NCBI RefSeq assembly: GCF_002000085.1 | Contig: NZ_MUZU01000006.1 | Span: forward strand, 186,001 to 250,000 | Reading direction: 5' to 3' | DNA length: 64,000 bases | Source of the DNA: Pseudocolwellia agarivorans | GTDB lineage: Bacteria > Pseudomonadota > Gammaproteobacteria > Enterobacterales > Alteromonadaceae | In this document: positions 1-10,678 of the stretch, piece by piece | Layout of the letters: the number at the start of each line of letters is the position of its first letter | Position numbering within the stretch: the first letter of the stretch is position 1 | Position numbers and translations under genes: made by a program | Notes under the pieces: model-generated | What the model saw: the letters and a program-made list of their open reading frames with translations, nothing else | Told to the model about the DNA's origin: nothing | The model's database searches: none

Positions 1-960
1 CACCATGGCTGCCATCGAGCGCGTCATTACCAGCGCCACCTTGTAAGTGGTCATCACCGTTACCACCATCAAGTACATCGTTACCGCCTTGACCATTTAA
101 GATATTATTACCATGGTCGCCGCTTAAGATGTCAGCAAAGTCACTACCGGTAACGTTTTCAATGTTAATCAAGCTATCGCCAAAAGCAGCAAATGCATTA
201 TCAGTATTATCAAGTAAATTAACGTAAGCCGCCTCTAATGCTCCTATATAGCTCGCTGTATCAATACCGTTACCGCCATCTAATACATCTGCGCCTAAAC
301 CGCCAATTAAGCTATCATTATCACTACCGCCTGATAACGTATCGTCACCTTCGCCACCATTAAGGATATCATCGCCTTCGCCACCATTGATTATGTCATT
401 TCCACCATTGCCAACGAGCCTATCGTTACCTGATACACCATAAAGTGTATCATTACCTAAGCCTCCATAAAGTCCGTCATTGCCTCCATCTCCTGATAAT
501 ACATCTGCACCTGCACCACCTACTAAAACATCATTTCCTAAGCCGCCTGAAGCAATATCATCCCCTAAATCACCTTTTAATGTATCATTACCAATACCGC
601 CATGTAGTATATCGTCTCCAACATCACCTTGAAGTAGGTCATCACCTAAGCCACCATGTAAGGTATCATTACCACTGCCGCCAAAGAGCGCGTCATTACC
701 TTCGCCGCCATCAAGTATATCATTGCCAAGGTTACCAACTAATCTATCGTCACCTTCGTCGCCATAAACATTATCATTGCCGGTACCACCAAATAATGTG
801 TCATTACCTTCATCACCATGAAGAGTGTCATTGTCTGCTCCGCCATCAATGTAGTCGTCGCCTTCACCGCCATGCAGTAAGTCATCACTCGATAAACCTT
901 TAATAAAGTCATCCCCTGCTTCACCGTATAAACTATCCGCCGATTCATTACCGTATAAAT
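1..960 (-). repeat. Tandem RTX nonapeptide repeats (27-bp DNA periodicity)
   Basis: About 320 codons encode successive units of the form GGxGNDxLx, for example [18 protein letters not shown] and GGSGNDTLH, continuing past the left edge. Such repeats fold into a calcium-bound parallel beta-roll after secretion. One stretch (about 150-290) is less regular and interrupts the array. The DNA repeat also produces a long meaningless open frame on the plus strand (445-903). Confidence 0.9.
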
Positions 961-2980
961 AGTCGGTTGCTGCAGTTCCCATACCAAATAAGACTAACAA
1001 TTCATGCTCTGCAACAGCTTCTGGTGCATTACCATCATCAATTAACGCCTTAATACCTTCATTAAATTGTTTTGCTAAGCTTGCATCGACTTCAACTAAC
1101 GTTAACGCAGCAATCATATAAGCATCAACATCAACACCTTCAGCAAGTTTCGTTAATGTTTTATCCAATCGTTGTTCAAGCGTGTTTATTTTAGTGATTG
1201 AAATTGAGTCATTATCAAGATTATAAGAGGCTAATGGCAATGCATCTTTTAATAAACCATTACTGACCGCTGTCTTCACTAGAAGGTTACGATGAATCTC
1301 ATTCAGCGTACGGCGCATGATGCCACCGCTGCTGACGTTGTTCCAATCTTCTTCGGTATCATGGAAGCGTTCATCAGAGAACTCGAGTGTTTCGAACCCT
1401 GCATACGCTTTAACAATCGCTAACTCTTCTGGTGTGAACGTTTCATTATTCGCATTTTCAAAAACAAACAATCCGCTTTCTTCATTATATATCGCACCAA
1501 AGGTCTCATTAACTTCTGCCGTTAAGTCTGCGGGGTTAATGCCTTCAGCGCCAGTCCATTTGACTAAAAAGCTATCAAAGTTATTAATGAGTTGACTGGC
1601 ATCATCGGCCATGATTAACGTATTCGCATAATCACCAAAATCGGTATCTAGACTCATTGCGATACGTAAATCGGCCATCGTACCGTGACCTTTGATTTCA
1701 GCAACTTCTTCCGCTGCTGAATAAAAGGCATAGTTTTGAATATATTTAGAATCAACACTTCGGGCATTCACAACTATATCGGCTAATTGACCTTCGCTAC
1801 CGTCAAAGTATTCAAAGCTACCAACACGCGCAATACGGCCAGCATCGCTCAAAGGATTATCGATTTCAGTATGAACCAAATTCAACCCTTCAATTCCTAA
1901 CGAGGTTAATGAATGTAACTCGTCAGCTGAGCTAACACCATCACTGTTGCTGTCTTGCCATACTTGTATCGTTTCAAAAGCATCATCTTGCGCGTTAATT
2001 TGACCATCACTATTTGAATCAAATAAGGCTAGCTCATCAAAACCTGTTGATGTTGGACTACCAAATAGTTCATTAATATCGTTAATTTGGCCATCGCCAT
2101 TTTTATCGACAACTAAAAGGCCATCATCCGCACTCACCCAAGAGGTGTTAATCGCAAAGCCATCGCCATTTAAATCAAAATAGGTGTTATTTCCTTCTAA
2201 AGAAATAAGTTCAACACCGTCCCCATCAAGATCAATAACAAGTGGGTCATAGCTGAAACTAGAAAAGCTTGTCCAACTCGATGAACTACCAAAACCGCCT
2301 GAGTCACTACCAAACCAATCATCCCATAAACCACCAAAAAAATCGGAAACATCATCCCACGTATTAGATACCCAATCAGTAAAATCATTCCAACTATCAG
2401 ATGCCCAATCAGTAGCATCGTCCCAAGTATCCTCTATCCATTGTGCACTTTCGTCCCAAAAGTCCATAGGAACATCTGGTGCATAAATAGTAATAATCTC
2501 TGCAGTTACTTCTTCAAAATCAGTCGAATTGGTATTATTTACATCTACAGGCGTTTCAATGCCTGGGATTTCACTTAATTCTGTATTACTAGGCACTATC
2601 AGCGGAACATTATTTTCATCAAGAACCGTTCTTATTAGCGAGTTACTATTATTTTCCAATCCCCCATAGCCCGCATCAGAATCTTCAATTTTTTGAGCCG
2701 AGTTTTTCATCCCCTCCCATACATCTGCAGCACTCCGCCCTCCAAGGTCCAGTTCAGCCTGTCCACGGCTTTGCGAGCTATCTCCATCCCTACTATCTGC
2801 GGATTCTGCTAATGGAACATCTATTTCTGTAACTATCTCGCCTAAATCCGCTTCGAATATATCAATTTCTGGCCCCCCCCTAATAACAAACTCTTGACCT
2901 GCGTCATCTTCATACACTAAATATGTGTGGTTATAATCAGGATGGGCTGAATCAATCGATTCTATATATATCTTTCCCAT
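1..2980 (-). CDS. Large RTX-type calcium-binding protein, 3' end outside the window
   Basis: An open frame of 993 codons with no stop runs off the left edge, so the C-terminus is missing. The ATG at 2980 follows an AAGGAAAG ribosome-binding site and lies one base after the stop of the lipoprotein gene, so the two are probably translationally coupled. Visible regions: an acidic N-terminal part without a signal peptide, a Trp/Asp-rich repeat (about residues 175-224), a block around residue 243 with the [12 protein letters not shown] motif seen in FrpC-like RTX proteins, several EF-hand-like DxNxDG loops, and from about residue 673 onward tandem GGxGxDxLx repeats. The missing signal peptide and glycine-rich repeats fit type I secretion; the HlyB-like gene at 6052-8202 is the obvious exporter. 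The ligand or target is unknown. An eight-G run lies near codons 34-36. Confidence 0.9.
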   Translation of the reverse strand, partial: MGKIYIESIDSAHPDYNHTYLVYEDDAGQEFVIRGGPEIDIFEADLGEIVTEIDVPLAESADSRDGDSSQSRGQAELDLGGRSAADVWEGMKNSAQKIEDSDAGYGGLENNSNSLIRTVLDENNVPLIVPSNTELSEIPGIETPVDVNNTNSTDFEEVTAEIITIYAPDVPMDFWDESAQWIEDTWDDATDWASDSWNDFTDWVSNTWDDVSDFFGGLWDDWFGSDSGGFGSSSSWTSFSSFSYDPLVIDLDGDGVELISLEGNNTYFDLNGDGFAINTSWVSADDGLLVVDKNGDGQINDINELFGSPTSTGFDELALFDSNSDGQINAQDDAFETIQVWQDSNSDGVSSADELHSLTSLGIEGLNLVHTEIDNPLSDAGRIARVGSFEYFDGSEGQLADIVVNARSVDSKYIQNYAFYSAAEEVAEIKGHGTMADLRIAMSLDTDFGDYANTLIMADDASQLINNFDSFLVKWTGAEGINPADLTAEVNETFGAIYNEESGLFVFENANNETFTPEELAIVKAYAGFETLEFSDERFHDTEEDWNNVSSGGIMRRTLNEIHRNLLVKTAVSNGLLKDALPLASYNLDNDSISITKINTLEQRLDKTLTKLAEGVDVDAYMIAALTLVEVDASLAKQFNEGIKALIDDGNAPEAVAEHELLVLFGMGTAATDYLYGNESADSLYGEAGDDFIKGLSSDDLLHGGEGDDYIDGGADNDTLHGDEGNDTLFGGTGNDNVYGDEGDDRLVGNLGNDILDGGEGNDALFGGSGNDTLHGGLGDDLLQGDVGDDILHGGIGNDTLKGDLGDDIASGGLGNDVLVGGAGADVLSGDGGNDGLYGGLGNDTLYGVSGNDRLVGNGGNDIINGGEGDDILNGGEGDDTLSGGSDNDSLIGGLGADVLDGGNGIDTASYIGALEAAYVNLLDNTDNAFAAFGDSLINIENVTGSDFADILSGDHGNNILNGQGGNDVLDGGNGDDHLQGGAGNDALDGSHG
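2310..2458 (-). repeat. Trp/Asp-rich 11-residue repeats inside the RTX protein
   Basis: About 50 residues read as consecutive units starting with (T/S/L)W(D/N)D and containing a DW or DF pair: [39 protein letters not shown]. The DNA has a matching 33-bp period. I do not recognise this as a named domain. The pattern would fit an amphipathic helix or a membrane- or carbohydrate-contacting segment, which is inference. Confidence 0.7.
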
Positions 2981-2981
2981 T

Positions 2982-3716
2982 TTAATCTTTCCTTGTAGTT
3001 AAGTTTTTGACAATAGCGCTATTGCCGGTACCATGGTTATTTACATCAATAATAATTTCTTTATTGAAATCATGAGCGGTTAGTCGAGTAATTATATTTT
3101 CAGTAGGCTCTTCAATATAATAATAAGTATATGACTGTTCGCCCTTTTCGAAAGGTTCAGCCTTTATACAGCCTATTAACTCCATATATTCATCCAACTC
3201 AACTCCTACTCTCAAAGCTTTTACATATTTTGAAAGTATCATTGAGTAATCATGATTATCCGCCTTGACACTTTCAAACGAGAATGGCCTCTTTTGTTGA
3301 ATAATAGTTTCCTTCTCATATCGCACGTTCCCCTTATGAAAAATGGAGTTACCAGACGAGTCCGCAATGACATTAAATACATAACGAAATGAAACATTAT
3401 CATCAGCAACACACTCTTTAACTAAACCTATAAGAGTAACCTTTTCCGTTGTTGAATAAAAAAAGTCCGTTACTTTTTTTTTATACACTTTAGTAAAGTA
3501 CTTTTTCATGCTGTTAATATCATCTATTGATATTTCATTACCATATTCAGCTTTAATAAAATCATTAAAGCTAGCCACCGATTCGTCCAAATCACATAAA
3601 TTTACCAACGGTTCTTCCCCTGTATTTTTTGATGTATGTGGTATCTCTTCTTTAGCACAACCAACTACTAAAGCAGATAAAAAAATAAAAACTAATACGC
3701 TTTTATTACGTAACAT
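2982..3716 (-). CDS. Putative lipoprotein upstream of the RTX gene
   Basis: The product is about 244 residues. It begins with a short positive stretch and a hydrophobic core ending in a lipobox (ALVVGC), so it should be lipidated at that Cys. I chose the ATG at 3716, correctly spaced after GAGGGA, over the in-frame TTG at 3722. The rest is a soluble mixed alpha/beta sequence with scattered Cys residues; I recognise no family. It ends one base before the RTX start codon, so it is almost certainly co-transcribed with the RTX gene and may help in its secretion, surface display or self-protection (inference). The IS200-type element ends about 20 bp upstream and may have separated it from its original promoter. 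Confidence 0.8.
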   Translation of the reverse strand: MLRNKSVLVFIFLSALVVGCAKEEIPHTSKNTGEEPLVNLCDLDESVASFNDFIKAEYGNEISIDDINSMKKYFTKVYKKKVTDFFYSTTEKVTLIGLVKECVADDNVSFRYVFNVIADSSGNSIFHKGNVRYEKETIIQQKRPFSFESVKADNHDYSMILSKYVKALRVGVELDEYMELIGCIKAEPFEKGEQSYTYYYIEEPTENIITRLTAHDFNKEIIIDVNNHGTGNSAIVKNLTTRKD

Positions 3717-3784
3717 TATCAATCCCTCAAAGTTAAATGACCTCCGGCAGAGCCGGAGGCTTATTAGATGGCAGCCTAAAAGGC

Positions 3785-4237
3785 TTAAAGTAAGCGCCCA
3801 AGGCGCATTAAACCCCTAACTTCATCTGGTCTCTCTACATCTTGTTTTTCTTGATTACGGATATATTCCCTAACCATATTTTCATCAAGCACAACCGTTG
3901 ATACAAAATATCCCCTACCCCAGAATACTTCACCATTAAAGTTTCTTTGCTTTCCTTTAAATGTTCGCGCTATTGAGATCGCACTTTTACCTTTTAGAAA
4001 ACCAACAACATTCGAAACAGCTAGTTTCGGTGGAATACTCAAACACATATGAACATGATCAGGCATTAAATGTCCTTCCTCAATAATCACTCCTTTTTGG
4101 CGAGCAAGCTCATGGAACACTTCACCTAAATATGTTCTGATTGAACCAAATATCATTTCACGCCTTTTTTTAGGTATAAATACGATATGGTATTTACAAT
4201 CCCACCGTGTATGGGACAAACTCTTATAGTCTCGCAT
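3785..4237 (-). CDS. tnpA: IS200-type transposase (Y1 HUH)
   Basis: The product is about 150 residues, the usual IS200 TnpA length. The N-terminus has the family pattern SLSHTRWDCKYHIVF. The HUH metal-binding motif is present as PDHVHM, followed by WGRGYFVST, and the single catalytic Tyr is in REYIRNQEKQD. The enzyme makes 5'-phosphotyrosine links to single-stranded DNA during transposition. The ATG at 4237 follows AAGGA at ideal spacing, better than the ATG at 4252. The C-terminus runs slightly past the usual end but nothing looks broken, so the element may be active. Confidence 0.92.
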   Translation of the reverse strand: MRDYKSLSHTRWDCKYHIVFIPKKRREMIFGSIRTYLGEVFHELARQKGVIIEEGHLMPDHVHMCLSIPPKLAVSNVVGFLKGKSAISIARTFKGKQRNFNGEVFWGRGYFVSTVVLDENMVREYIRNQEKQDVERPDEVRGLMRLGRLL

Positions 4238-4274
4238 AGGTTTTTCCTTCATTCTCTTAGTCGAGGTGAAAGGA

Positions 4275-4296
4275 TACCTATACCGCGGTATAGGTA
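4275..4296. promoter_or_regulatory. Perfect 22-bp palindrome in the IS200 leader
   Basis: The sequence centred on CCGCGG with arms TACCTATACCG/CGGTATAGGTA is a perfect palindrome about 40 bp upstream of the transposase start. IS200 elements are known to carry leader hairpins that block read-through transcription and translation of tnpA; this may be the counterpart here. Confidence 0.45.
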
Positions 4297-4366
4297 GAAC
4301 CTATGTGAGTCTCCCCTGCTGAGCCGGGGGTTTACCTGTATTAATTATTGACATCGGGTAAAAGGC

Positions 4367-6001
4367 CTATACTCTTTTATAATCAATAACAGCATCACCA
4401 AGAGCCACTTTCAACTCACCAAGCTCACTCTCGTAATTTTTCCATTGCTCAATACTATCGGTATACATTGGCTGCTTAACCTGCTCTGCACTCGGTGTTT
4501 TTATTGAACGTTTAGTCTCATGAAAATTCAAACAACCTTCTTCAAAAGGTAATTCACAATAATCCAACAACTGTCTTATTTCTTGCTCTGGATTTTGTAC
4601 AAGGGTTTCATAAGACAAATGGTGTACCTTACCTGGTAAAACTTCATCCCAATGCTTCATGATATCTAGATAGCGTTGATAAAAGTCTGCAAAATTATTT
4701 AAGTCATTACTAAAGCTCAGGCCTTTAGGGAAGCTTTGCCTAAATACACTTAGTCCAACCGACATTGGGTTACGCCTGACATCAATAATTTTGGCATTCG
4801 GTAATATCTGGTGAATAAGGCCAATGTGCATAAAGTTATTCGGTAATTTATCAGTAAAAAATGGTGCTCCTTGCCTATGTGCCATCGTTTTTTCGTCATA
4901 ATAACGCCCGCCCATTTCATACTCTAAAGTATTAAAATTAGCCATAAGGTCCGCATAAGGTAAGAAAGGGATTTTTGAATCAATTTTAAGCTGCTTTATA
5001 TCACGAGTATCTTTACCAAACTTCTTATTCATATAGAGGTTACGGGCAAGCTTAAAAATATAACCTAACTCACGAGTACCATCGACTTGCGAATGACTCG
5101 CCAGTATTTGTTCCGTTAACGTAGACCCTGAACGAGGAAGGCCAACAATAAATATCGGTGCGCAGCCCTCAAAGCCTGTTCGTCCTTTTTCAACAAAATA
5201 ATCTTTCGTAAAACCTGCTTTAGTGGCCTGGTAAAAAAGTTCTAAGCCTTCTTTATAATAAGGCTCTGTTTTGGCTTTAATTTTATTCGCATGTGTATAG
5301 TGTTTGAAAGACTCACTATACTGCTGATTATCCTCTAAGGCCTTTCCTAAGGCATAATTAAAAAGCGCTCTGTCATTATCAGTAAGCTCTGATTTAATTA
5401 ATGTCGATTGCATTAAGGCGATTTCTTTCTCTGAAAAACGATACGATTTTAAGTTGGCTAGTGACCAATACGGCATACCCGCTAAAGGTTTAACAATAGA
5501 TGCTTGTTTAAAAGATATCTCTGCTTCTTCAACACGACCTAATGTTTTCAATATATCGCCATGGCGAATAAGTAATCGAAAGTGATTAGGGAATTTTTCT
5601 AGCTTTTTCTCTAAAAAATCCAGGGCTTCATCGTACTTATCATGATTCGTAAAGTCTTCTAGGCGCTGATTATCACTAATGTTTTTTATAGAGGTTAACT
5701 CTTGCATTATCGTAAGCTGTGTTGATGCTTCTTTAAAATTCTCTAATTTTTTTAATAGAAAAATCAACCTTGCTCTTGCCGTCGTATCTGTCTCATTCAA
5801 AGTTAAATATCTTTGCAAATAAGCGACTGAACCCGATAAATCCTCTATTGAAAAGCATGCTTTTGCCGCTTTCATAAAAGTAGTACTATCTTTTTCCGTG
5901 CCATCAAGATCCCTTTCACAAAGGGTATCAATGTGTTTTCTTTTACTATCTTTCACTGTTTTATCACTAACCAGTGAGGTTTGGTCTAATACATCCATCA
6001 T
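4367..6001 (-). CDS. TPR-containing sulfotransferase
   Basis: The product is about 544 residues. The first half holds several tetratricopeptide-like helical repeats (to about residue 250). The second half is a Sulfotransfer_3-type domain with a clear 5'-phosphosulfate-binding loop, FIVGLPRSGSTLTEQILASH, and a likely 3'-phosphate region with the VRRNPMSVGLSVF sequence. Such enzymes transfer sulfate from PAPS; relatives include the tyrosylprotein sulfotransferase RaxST. AAAAAGGA stands just before the double ATG at 6001/5998, so I prefer that start to the ATG at 6016. It lies 50 bp after the HlyB-like gene and upstream of the RTX gene, so a role in modifying the exported protein is attractive but unproven. 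Confidence 0.85.
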   Translation of the reverse strand: MMDVLDQTSLVSDKTVKDSKRKHIDTLCERDLDGTEKDSTTFMKAAKACFSIEDLSGSVAYLQRYLTLNETDTTARARLIFLLKKLENFKEASTQLTIMQELTSIKNISDNQRLEDFTNHDKYDEALDFLEKKLEKFPNHFRLLIRHGDILKTLGRVEEAEISFKQASIVKPLAGMPYWSLANLKSYRFSEKEIALMQSTLIKSELTDNDRALFNYALGKALEDNQQYSESFKHYTHANKIKAKTEPYYKEGLELFYQATKAGFTKDYFVEKGRTGFEGCAPIFIVGLPRSGSTLTEQILASHSQVDGTRELGYIFKLARNLYMNKKFGKDTRDIKQLKIDSKIPFLPYADLMANFNTLEYEMGGRYYDEKTMAHRQGAPFFTDKLPNNFMHIGLIHQILPNAKIIDVRRNPMSVGLSVFRQSFPKGLSFSNDLNNFADFYQRYLDIMKHWDEVLPGKVHHLSYETLVQNPEQEIRQLLDYCELPFEEGCLNFHETKRSIKTPSAEQVKQPMYTDSIEQWKNYESELGELKVALGDAVIDYKRV

Positions 6002-6051
6002 TAATTCCTTTTTCATATATAGTGTTACAAAGGGCGAATACTTAAAAAATT

Positions 6052-8202
6052 TTAAGCCAACACTTTTGTTGTTCCACCTTGCAATGCATATAATTTAGCA
6101 AAATAACCTTTCTGATTTATCAATTGTTGGTGTGTACCCTGCTCCACCACCTTACCTTTATCCATCACAATTAATCGATGACAATGCTGCACAGCATTTA
6201 AACGATGAGCGATAATGAGGACGGTTCTGCCTTTACAAATGGCTTGCATATTCATCTGTATGATTTTTTCTGATTCATAATCCAGTGCACTGGTTGCTTC
6301 ATCAAAAATCAAAATTCTTGGGTTGGTTAAAAGCGTTCTGGCAATCGCAAGGCGTTGCTTTTGACCACCAGATAAATTACTGCCTTGTTCGTCAATTTCA
6401 GTGTCGTAACCTTTAGGCATGCTAGAGATAAATTCATGCGCACCGGCTAGTTTTGCCGCTTGTATCACGCGATCAATCGGCATCGCTGGCGAGGTTAAAG
6501 CAATATTTTCTCGTACTGTGCGATTGAATAAAAAGCTGTCTTGTAATACAACACCAATATTTTGACGAAGCCAACTTACATCTGCTGAGCAAATATCAAT
6601 GCCATCAACCTTTACTTGCCCTGACTCTGGAGTATAAAAGCGCTGAACTAATTTTGTTAAGGTACTTTTTCCTGAGCCTGAACTTCCCACAATACCCACT
6701 ACTTCACCAACTTTTATATTGAGGTTAATATTTTCAAGTACTAAAGGGGTATTCGGCTGGTAACGAAAGTTGATTTGTTTGAATTCAATGTTGCCTTGTA
6801 CTTTCGGTAAGGCGCTGCGGTTTTGGTTATGTTGGCTTTCTGTTGGTATATTTAAAATATCACCGAGGCGTTTTACTGAGATTTGCGCTTGTTGAAAGTC
6901 TTGCCATAACTGCACAATTTTTAAAATAGGCCCACTAATCCGCCCGGCTAACATATTAAAGGCGACTAGCTGACCCACAGTTAGCTCTCCTAACATCACA
7001 GCTTGTGCGCCAAACCAAATAATGCCTAAGGTGGTCAGTTTATTAATGAAGCTTGCGGTTTGACTAGAGATATTACCAATGTGTTGTGCTTTGAAAGAAG
7101 CTGACACGTAATTGGCCAGTTTATCTTCCCAGTTACGTTGCATTTGCGGCTCAAGTGAGCAAGCTTTAACGGTTTCAACCCCACTAATTGATTCAACAAG
7201 AAATGATTGGTTTTTTGCCCCTTGTTCGAATTTTTCATTCACTCGCGCTCTCAGCGTTGGTGTGATCAATACCGATAATAAAATGTATAAAGGAATACTG
7301 GCTAGCACCACCAGAGCGAGTGTTGTACTGTAATAGAACATCACGCCAAAGAAGACAAATGTAAATAATAAATCAATACATAAAGTCAGTGCGGTACCTG
7401 TGATAAATTGGCGAATACTGTCAAGCTCATGCACCCGGGCAACAGTTTGTCCAACTTGCCTGGTTTCAAAGTAACTCAGAGGCAGTGCAATCAAGTGTTT
7501 ATAAAGTTTTGCGCCTAATTCAACGTCCACTCTTGTGGTAGTATGGCTAAAAACATACGTACGAATACCCCCAAGCAGTACATCAAAAAGCGTCACCGCA
7601 AAAAAACCTATCGCTAAGACATCAAGTGTACTTAAGCTGTTGTGCACCAAAACCTTATCCATCACGACTTGAAAGAATAAAGGGGTTGCCAAAGCAAAGA
7701 TTTGTAAAAAGAATGACGCAATCAATACGTCATAAAACAGTTTTTTATATTTTTTGAAAGCAGGGATAAACCAACTGATATCAAATTCATTCATCGATTT
7801 AAGTAAACTTTCACGTTTAGTGACAAGCAATACTTTACCTGAAATCAAAGAAATCAATTCATTTTCAGTAAGGTTTTGTGGTTTTTTTAATAAAGGATCG
7901 TGTACAAGAAAACGCGTTTCTGTGTCGCTATCTGTTTGCGCTGACATACGTGCAATAACGAGGTATTGATCTTCTCGGGTTTCGGCAATAACGGGTAGTA
8001 TTTTTGAAGAAAGAAGAAGTTTTCCGCCATCAAGTATGCTGGTATAACGCGCTTTAAAGCCAAGTGATTTAGCCGCACGAGTTAAGTCTATACTAGTGAG
8101 TAAATGGCCCGATTGACCAAACCGCTGAGCTACTTGTTCTGCATCCACTGCAACATTGTTTAGCTGTGCAACAATGCACAGACTAATAACACCAGTATCC
8201 AT
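6052..8202 (-). CDS. HlyB-like type I secretion ABC transporter (permease/ATPase)
   Basis: The product is 716 residues, matching the HlyB family (about 707). Order: an N-terminal C39-like domain (about 1-130) that lacks the catalytic Cys, as in HlyB, and so probably binds rather than cleaves substrate; a transmembrane domain (about 150-440) containing FFQVVMDKVLVH and DVELGAKLYKHL; and an ATPase domain with Walker A GSSGSGKST, signature LSGGQKQR and Walker B ILIFDEATSALD. It would export the RTX protein across the inner membrane with a membrane-fusion protein and TolC. Neither partner gene is in the window; they may lie beyond the left edge or elsewhere. It is the first gene of the minus-strand locus. 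Confidence 0.93.
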   Translation of the reverse strand: MDTGVISLCIVAQLNNVAVDAEQVAQRFGQSGHLLTSIDLTRAAKSLGFKARYTSILDGGKLLLSSKILPVIAETREDQYLVIARMSAQTDSDTETRFLVHDPLLKKPQNLTENELISLISGKVLLVTKRESLLKSMNEFDISWFIPAFKKYKKLFYDVLIASFFLQIFALATPLFFQVVMDKVLVHNSLSTLDVLAIGFFAVTLFDVLLGGIRTYVFSHTTTRVDVELGAKLYKHLIALPLSYFETRQVGQTVARVHELDSIRQFITGTALTLCIDLLFTFVFFGVMFYYSTTLALVVLASIPLYILLSVLITPTLRARVNEKFEQGAKNQSFLVESISGVETVKACSLEPQMQRNWEDKLANYVSASFKAQHIGNISSQTASFINKLTTLGIIWFGAQAVMLGELTVGQLVAFNMLAGRISGPILKIVQLWQDFQQAQISVKRLGDILNIPTESQHNQNRSALPKVQGNIEFKQINFRYQPNTPLVLENINLNIKVGEVVGIVGSSGSGKSTLTKLVQRFYTPESGQVKVDGIDICSADVSWLRQNIGVVLQDSFLFNRTVRENIALTSPAMPIDRVIQAAKLAGAHEFISSMPKGYDTEIDEQGSNLSGGQKQRLAIARTLLTNPRILIFDEATSALDYESEKIIQMNMQAICKGRTVLIIAHRLNAVQHCHRLIVMDKGKVVEQGTHQQLINQKGYFAKLYALQGGTTKVLA

Positions 8203-8404
8203 ACTATTTAAACCGCTCCATGCTATTTATAAATCAATTTATGTTCAATAGCTTATAATTATAAAATAATAGTAAAACAAATTAAAATAAAAGACAAGTC
8301 ATTTGTAGTATGAGTATAAACATCATATTAATAATGATGATTTATTTGATAGAGCTTTAAATTTTTAGTACATTTCAGGACAATTTACTTGCTAAAATAA
8401 AAAA

Positions 8405-8426
8405 GCCCGAATATTACTATTCGGAC
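8405..8426 (-). terminator. Rho-independent terminator of groESL
   Basis: The arms CCGAATA (8407-8413) and TATTCGG (8418-8424) with a 4-base loop are followed on the minus strand by a T-rich run (GCTTTTTTATTTT). It lies about 45 bases after the groEL stop. The remaining 8203-8400 stretch is AT-rich and presumably holds the promoter of the secretion locus; I see no clear boxes. Confidence 0.8.
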
Positions 8427-8471
8427 TTTCGTTTAAATGGTTAGAGTTGTTTTTTTAGAGCTTCAACTCTA

Positions 8472-10169
<1,698 letters not shown>

Positions 10170-10288
10170 TTAAGCCGCTTTGAGAATATTCTTTTTTGCT
10201 TAATTACAAAGATGAAGTGCTGAACTTACTTGAGTAAATTAGCCCCTCGATGCTGCTACTTTAAAAATAACAACATAGAATTTTTGTT

Positions 10289-10579
10289 TTATTCTACAAT
10301 CGCTAAAATGTCAGCTTCGCTAAGAATTAATACTTCTTCGCCGTCAATTTTTTCAGTTTTTACACCGTAGCCTTCACTAAAAATAACTTGATCGCCTACT
10401 TTTACGTCTAATGCACGTACTTCACCGTTTTCTAATATACGGCCTTTACCTACAGCAACAACTTCACCACGAGTAGATTTTTCTGCCGCACTACCCGTTA
10501 ATACAATGCCACCAGCAGATTTTGATTCTACTTCTTTACGTTTAATAATTACGCGATCATGTAATGGACGAATACTCAT
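10289..10579 (-). CDS. groS: Co-chaperonin GroES (Hsp10)
   Basis: The product is 96 residues, the standard length. It starts [14 protein letters not shown] and carries the mobile-loop segment [12 protein letters not shown] that docks on GroEL, then the roof region and the C-terminal EADILAIVE. It forms the heptameric lid of the folding chamber. AGGAGAG precedes the ATG. It is the first gene of the groES-groEL operon, and a sigma-32-type promoter lies about 55-80 bp upstream. Confidence 0.99.
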   Translation of the reverse strand: MSIRPLHDRVIIKRKEVESKSAGGIVLTGSAAEKSTRGEVVAVGKGRILENGEVRALDVKVGDQVIFSEGYGVKTEKIDGEEVLILSEADILAIVE

Positions 10580-10634
10580 TTTTCTCTCCTGAGATTGTTT
10601 GGTTAATAAGGGTTTATAAGTTTTGTTGTTTCAA

Positions 10635-10662
10635 AGATGGGGTCGAATTAATGCTTAACAAG
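10635..10662 (-). promoter_or_regulatory. Sigma-32 (heat-shock) promoter of groESL
   Basis: On the minus strand a CTTGTT -35 box (10662-10657) is followed after 14 bases by CCCCATCT (10642-10635). This matches the known sigma-32 consensus (CTTGAA, 13-15 bases, CCCCATnT) except in the last two bases of the -35 box. It sits just downstream of fxsA, so groESL is separately heat-inducible. Confidence 0.8.
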
Positions 10663-10678
10663 TCCACGTTGAAAATTT

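Larger units (their letters stand above)
3741..4330 (-). mobile_element. IS200/IS605-family single-gene insertion sequence
   Basis: A single Y1-transposase gene is bracketed by two short hairpins: CCTCCGGC/GCCGGAGG with loop AGA (3741-3759) downstream, and an imperfect hairpin of similar core, CCCC..GC/GC..GGGG (4313-4329), upstream. Subterminal hairpins without terminal inverted repeats are the hallmark of this family. A perfect 22-bp palindrome lies between the upstream hairpin and the gene. The exact ends and the target tetranucleotide cannot be fixed without a second copy. The element sits inside the secretion operon. Confidence 0.8.

Noticed and set aside
445-903. 152-codon plus-strand frame rich in His, Tyr and Leu
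   Set aside because: It is antisense to the RTX repeats; the periodic GGxGxD codons give a low-complexity open frame with no start signal or homology.
3741-3759. Hairpin taken as a terminator of the secretion operon
   Set aside because: It lacks a T run and matches the hairpin at the opposite end of the IS200-type element, so it is an IS end structure.
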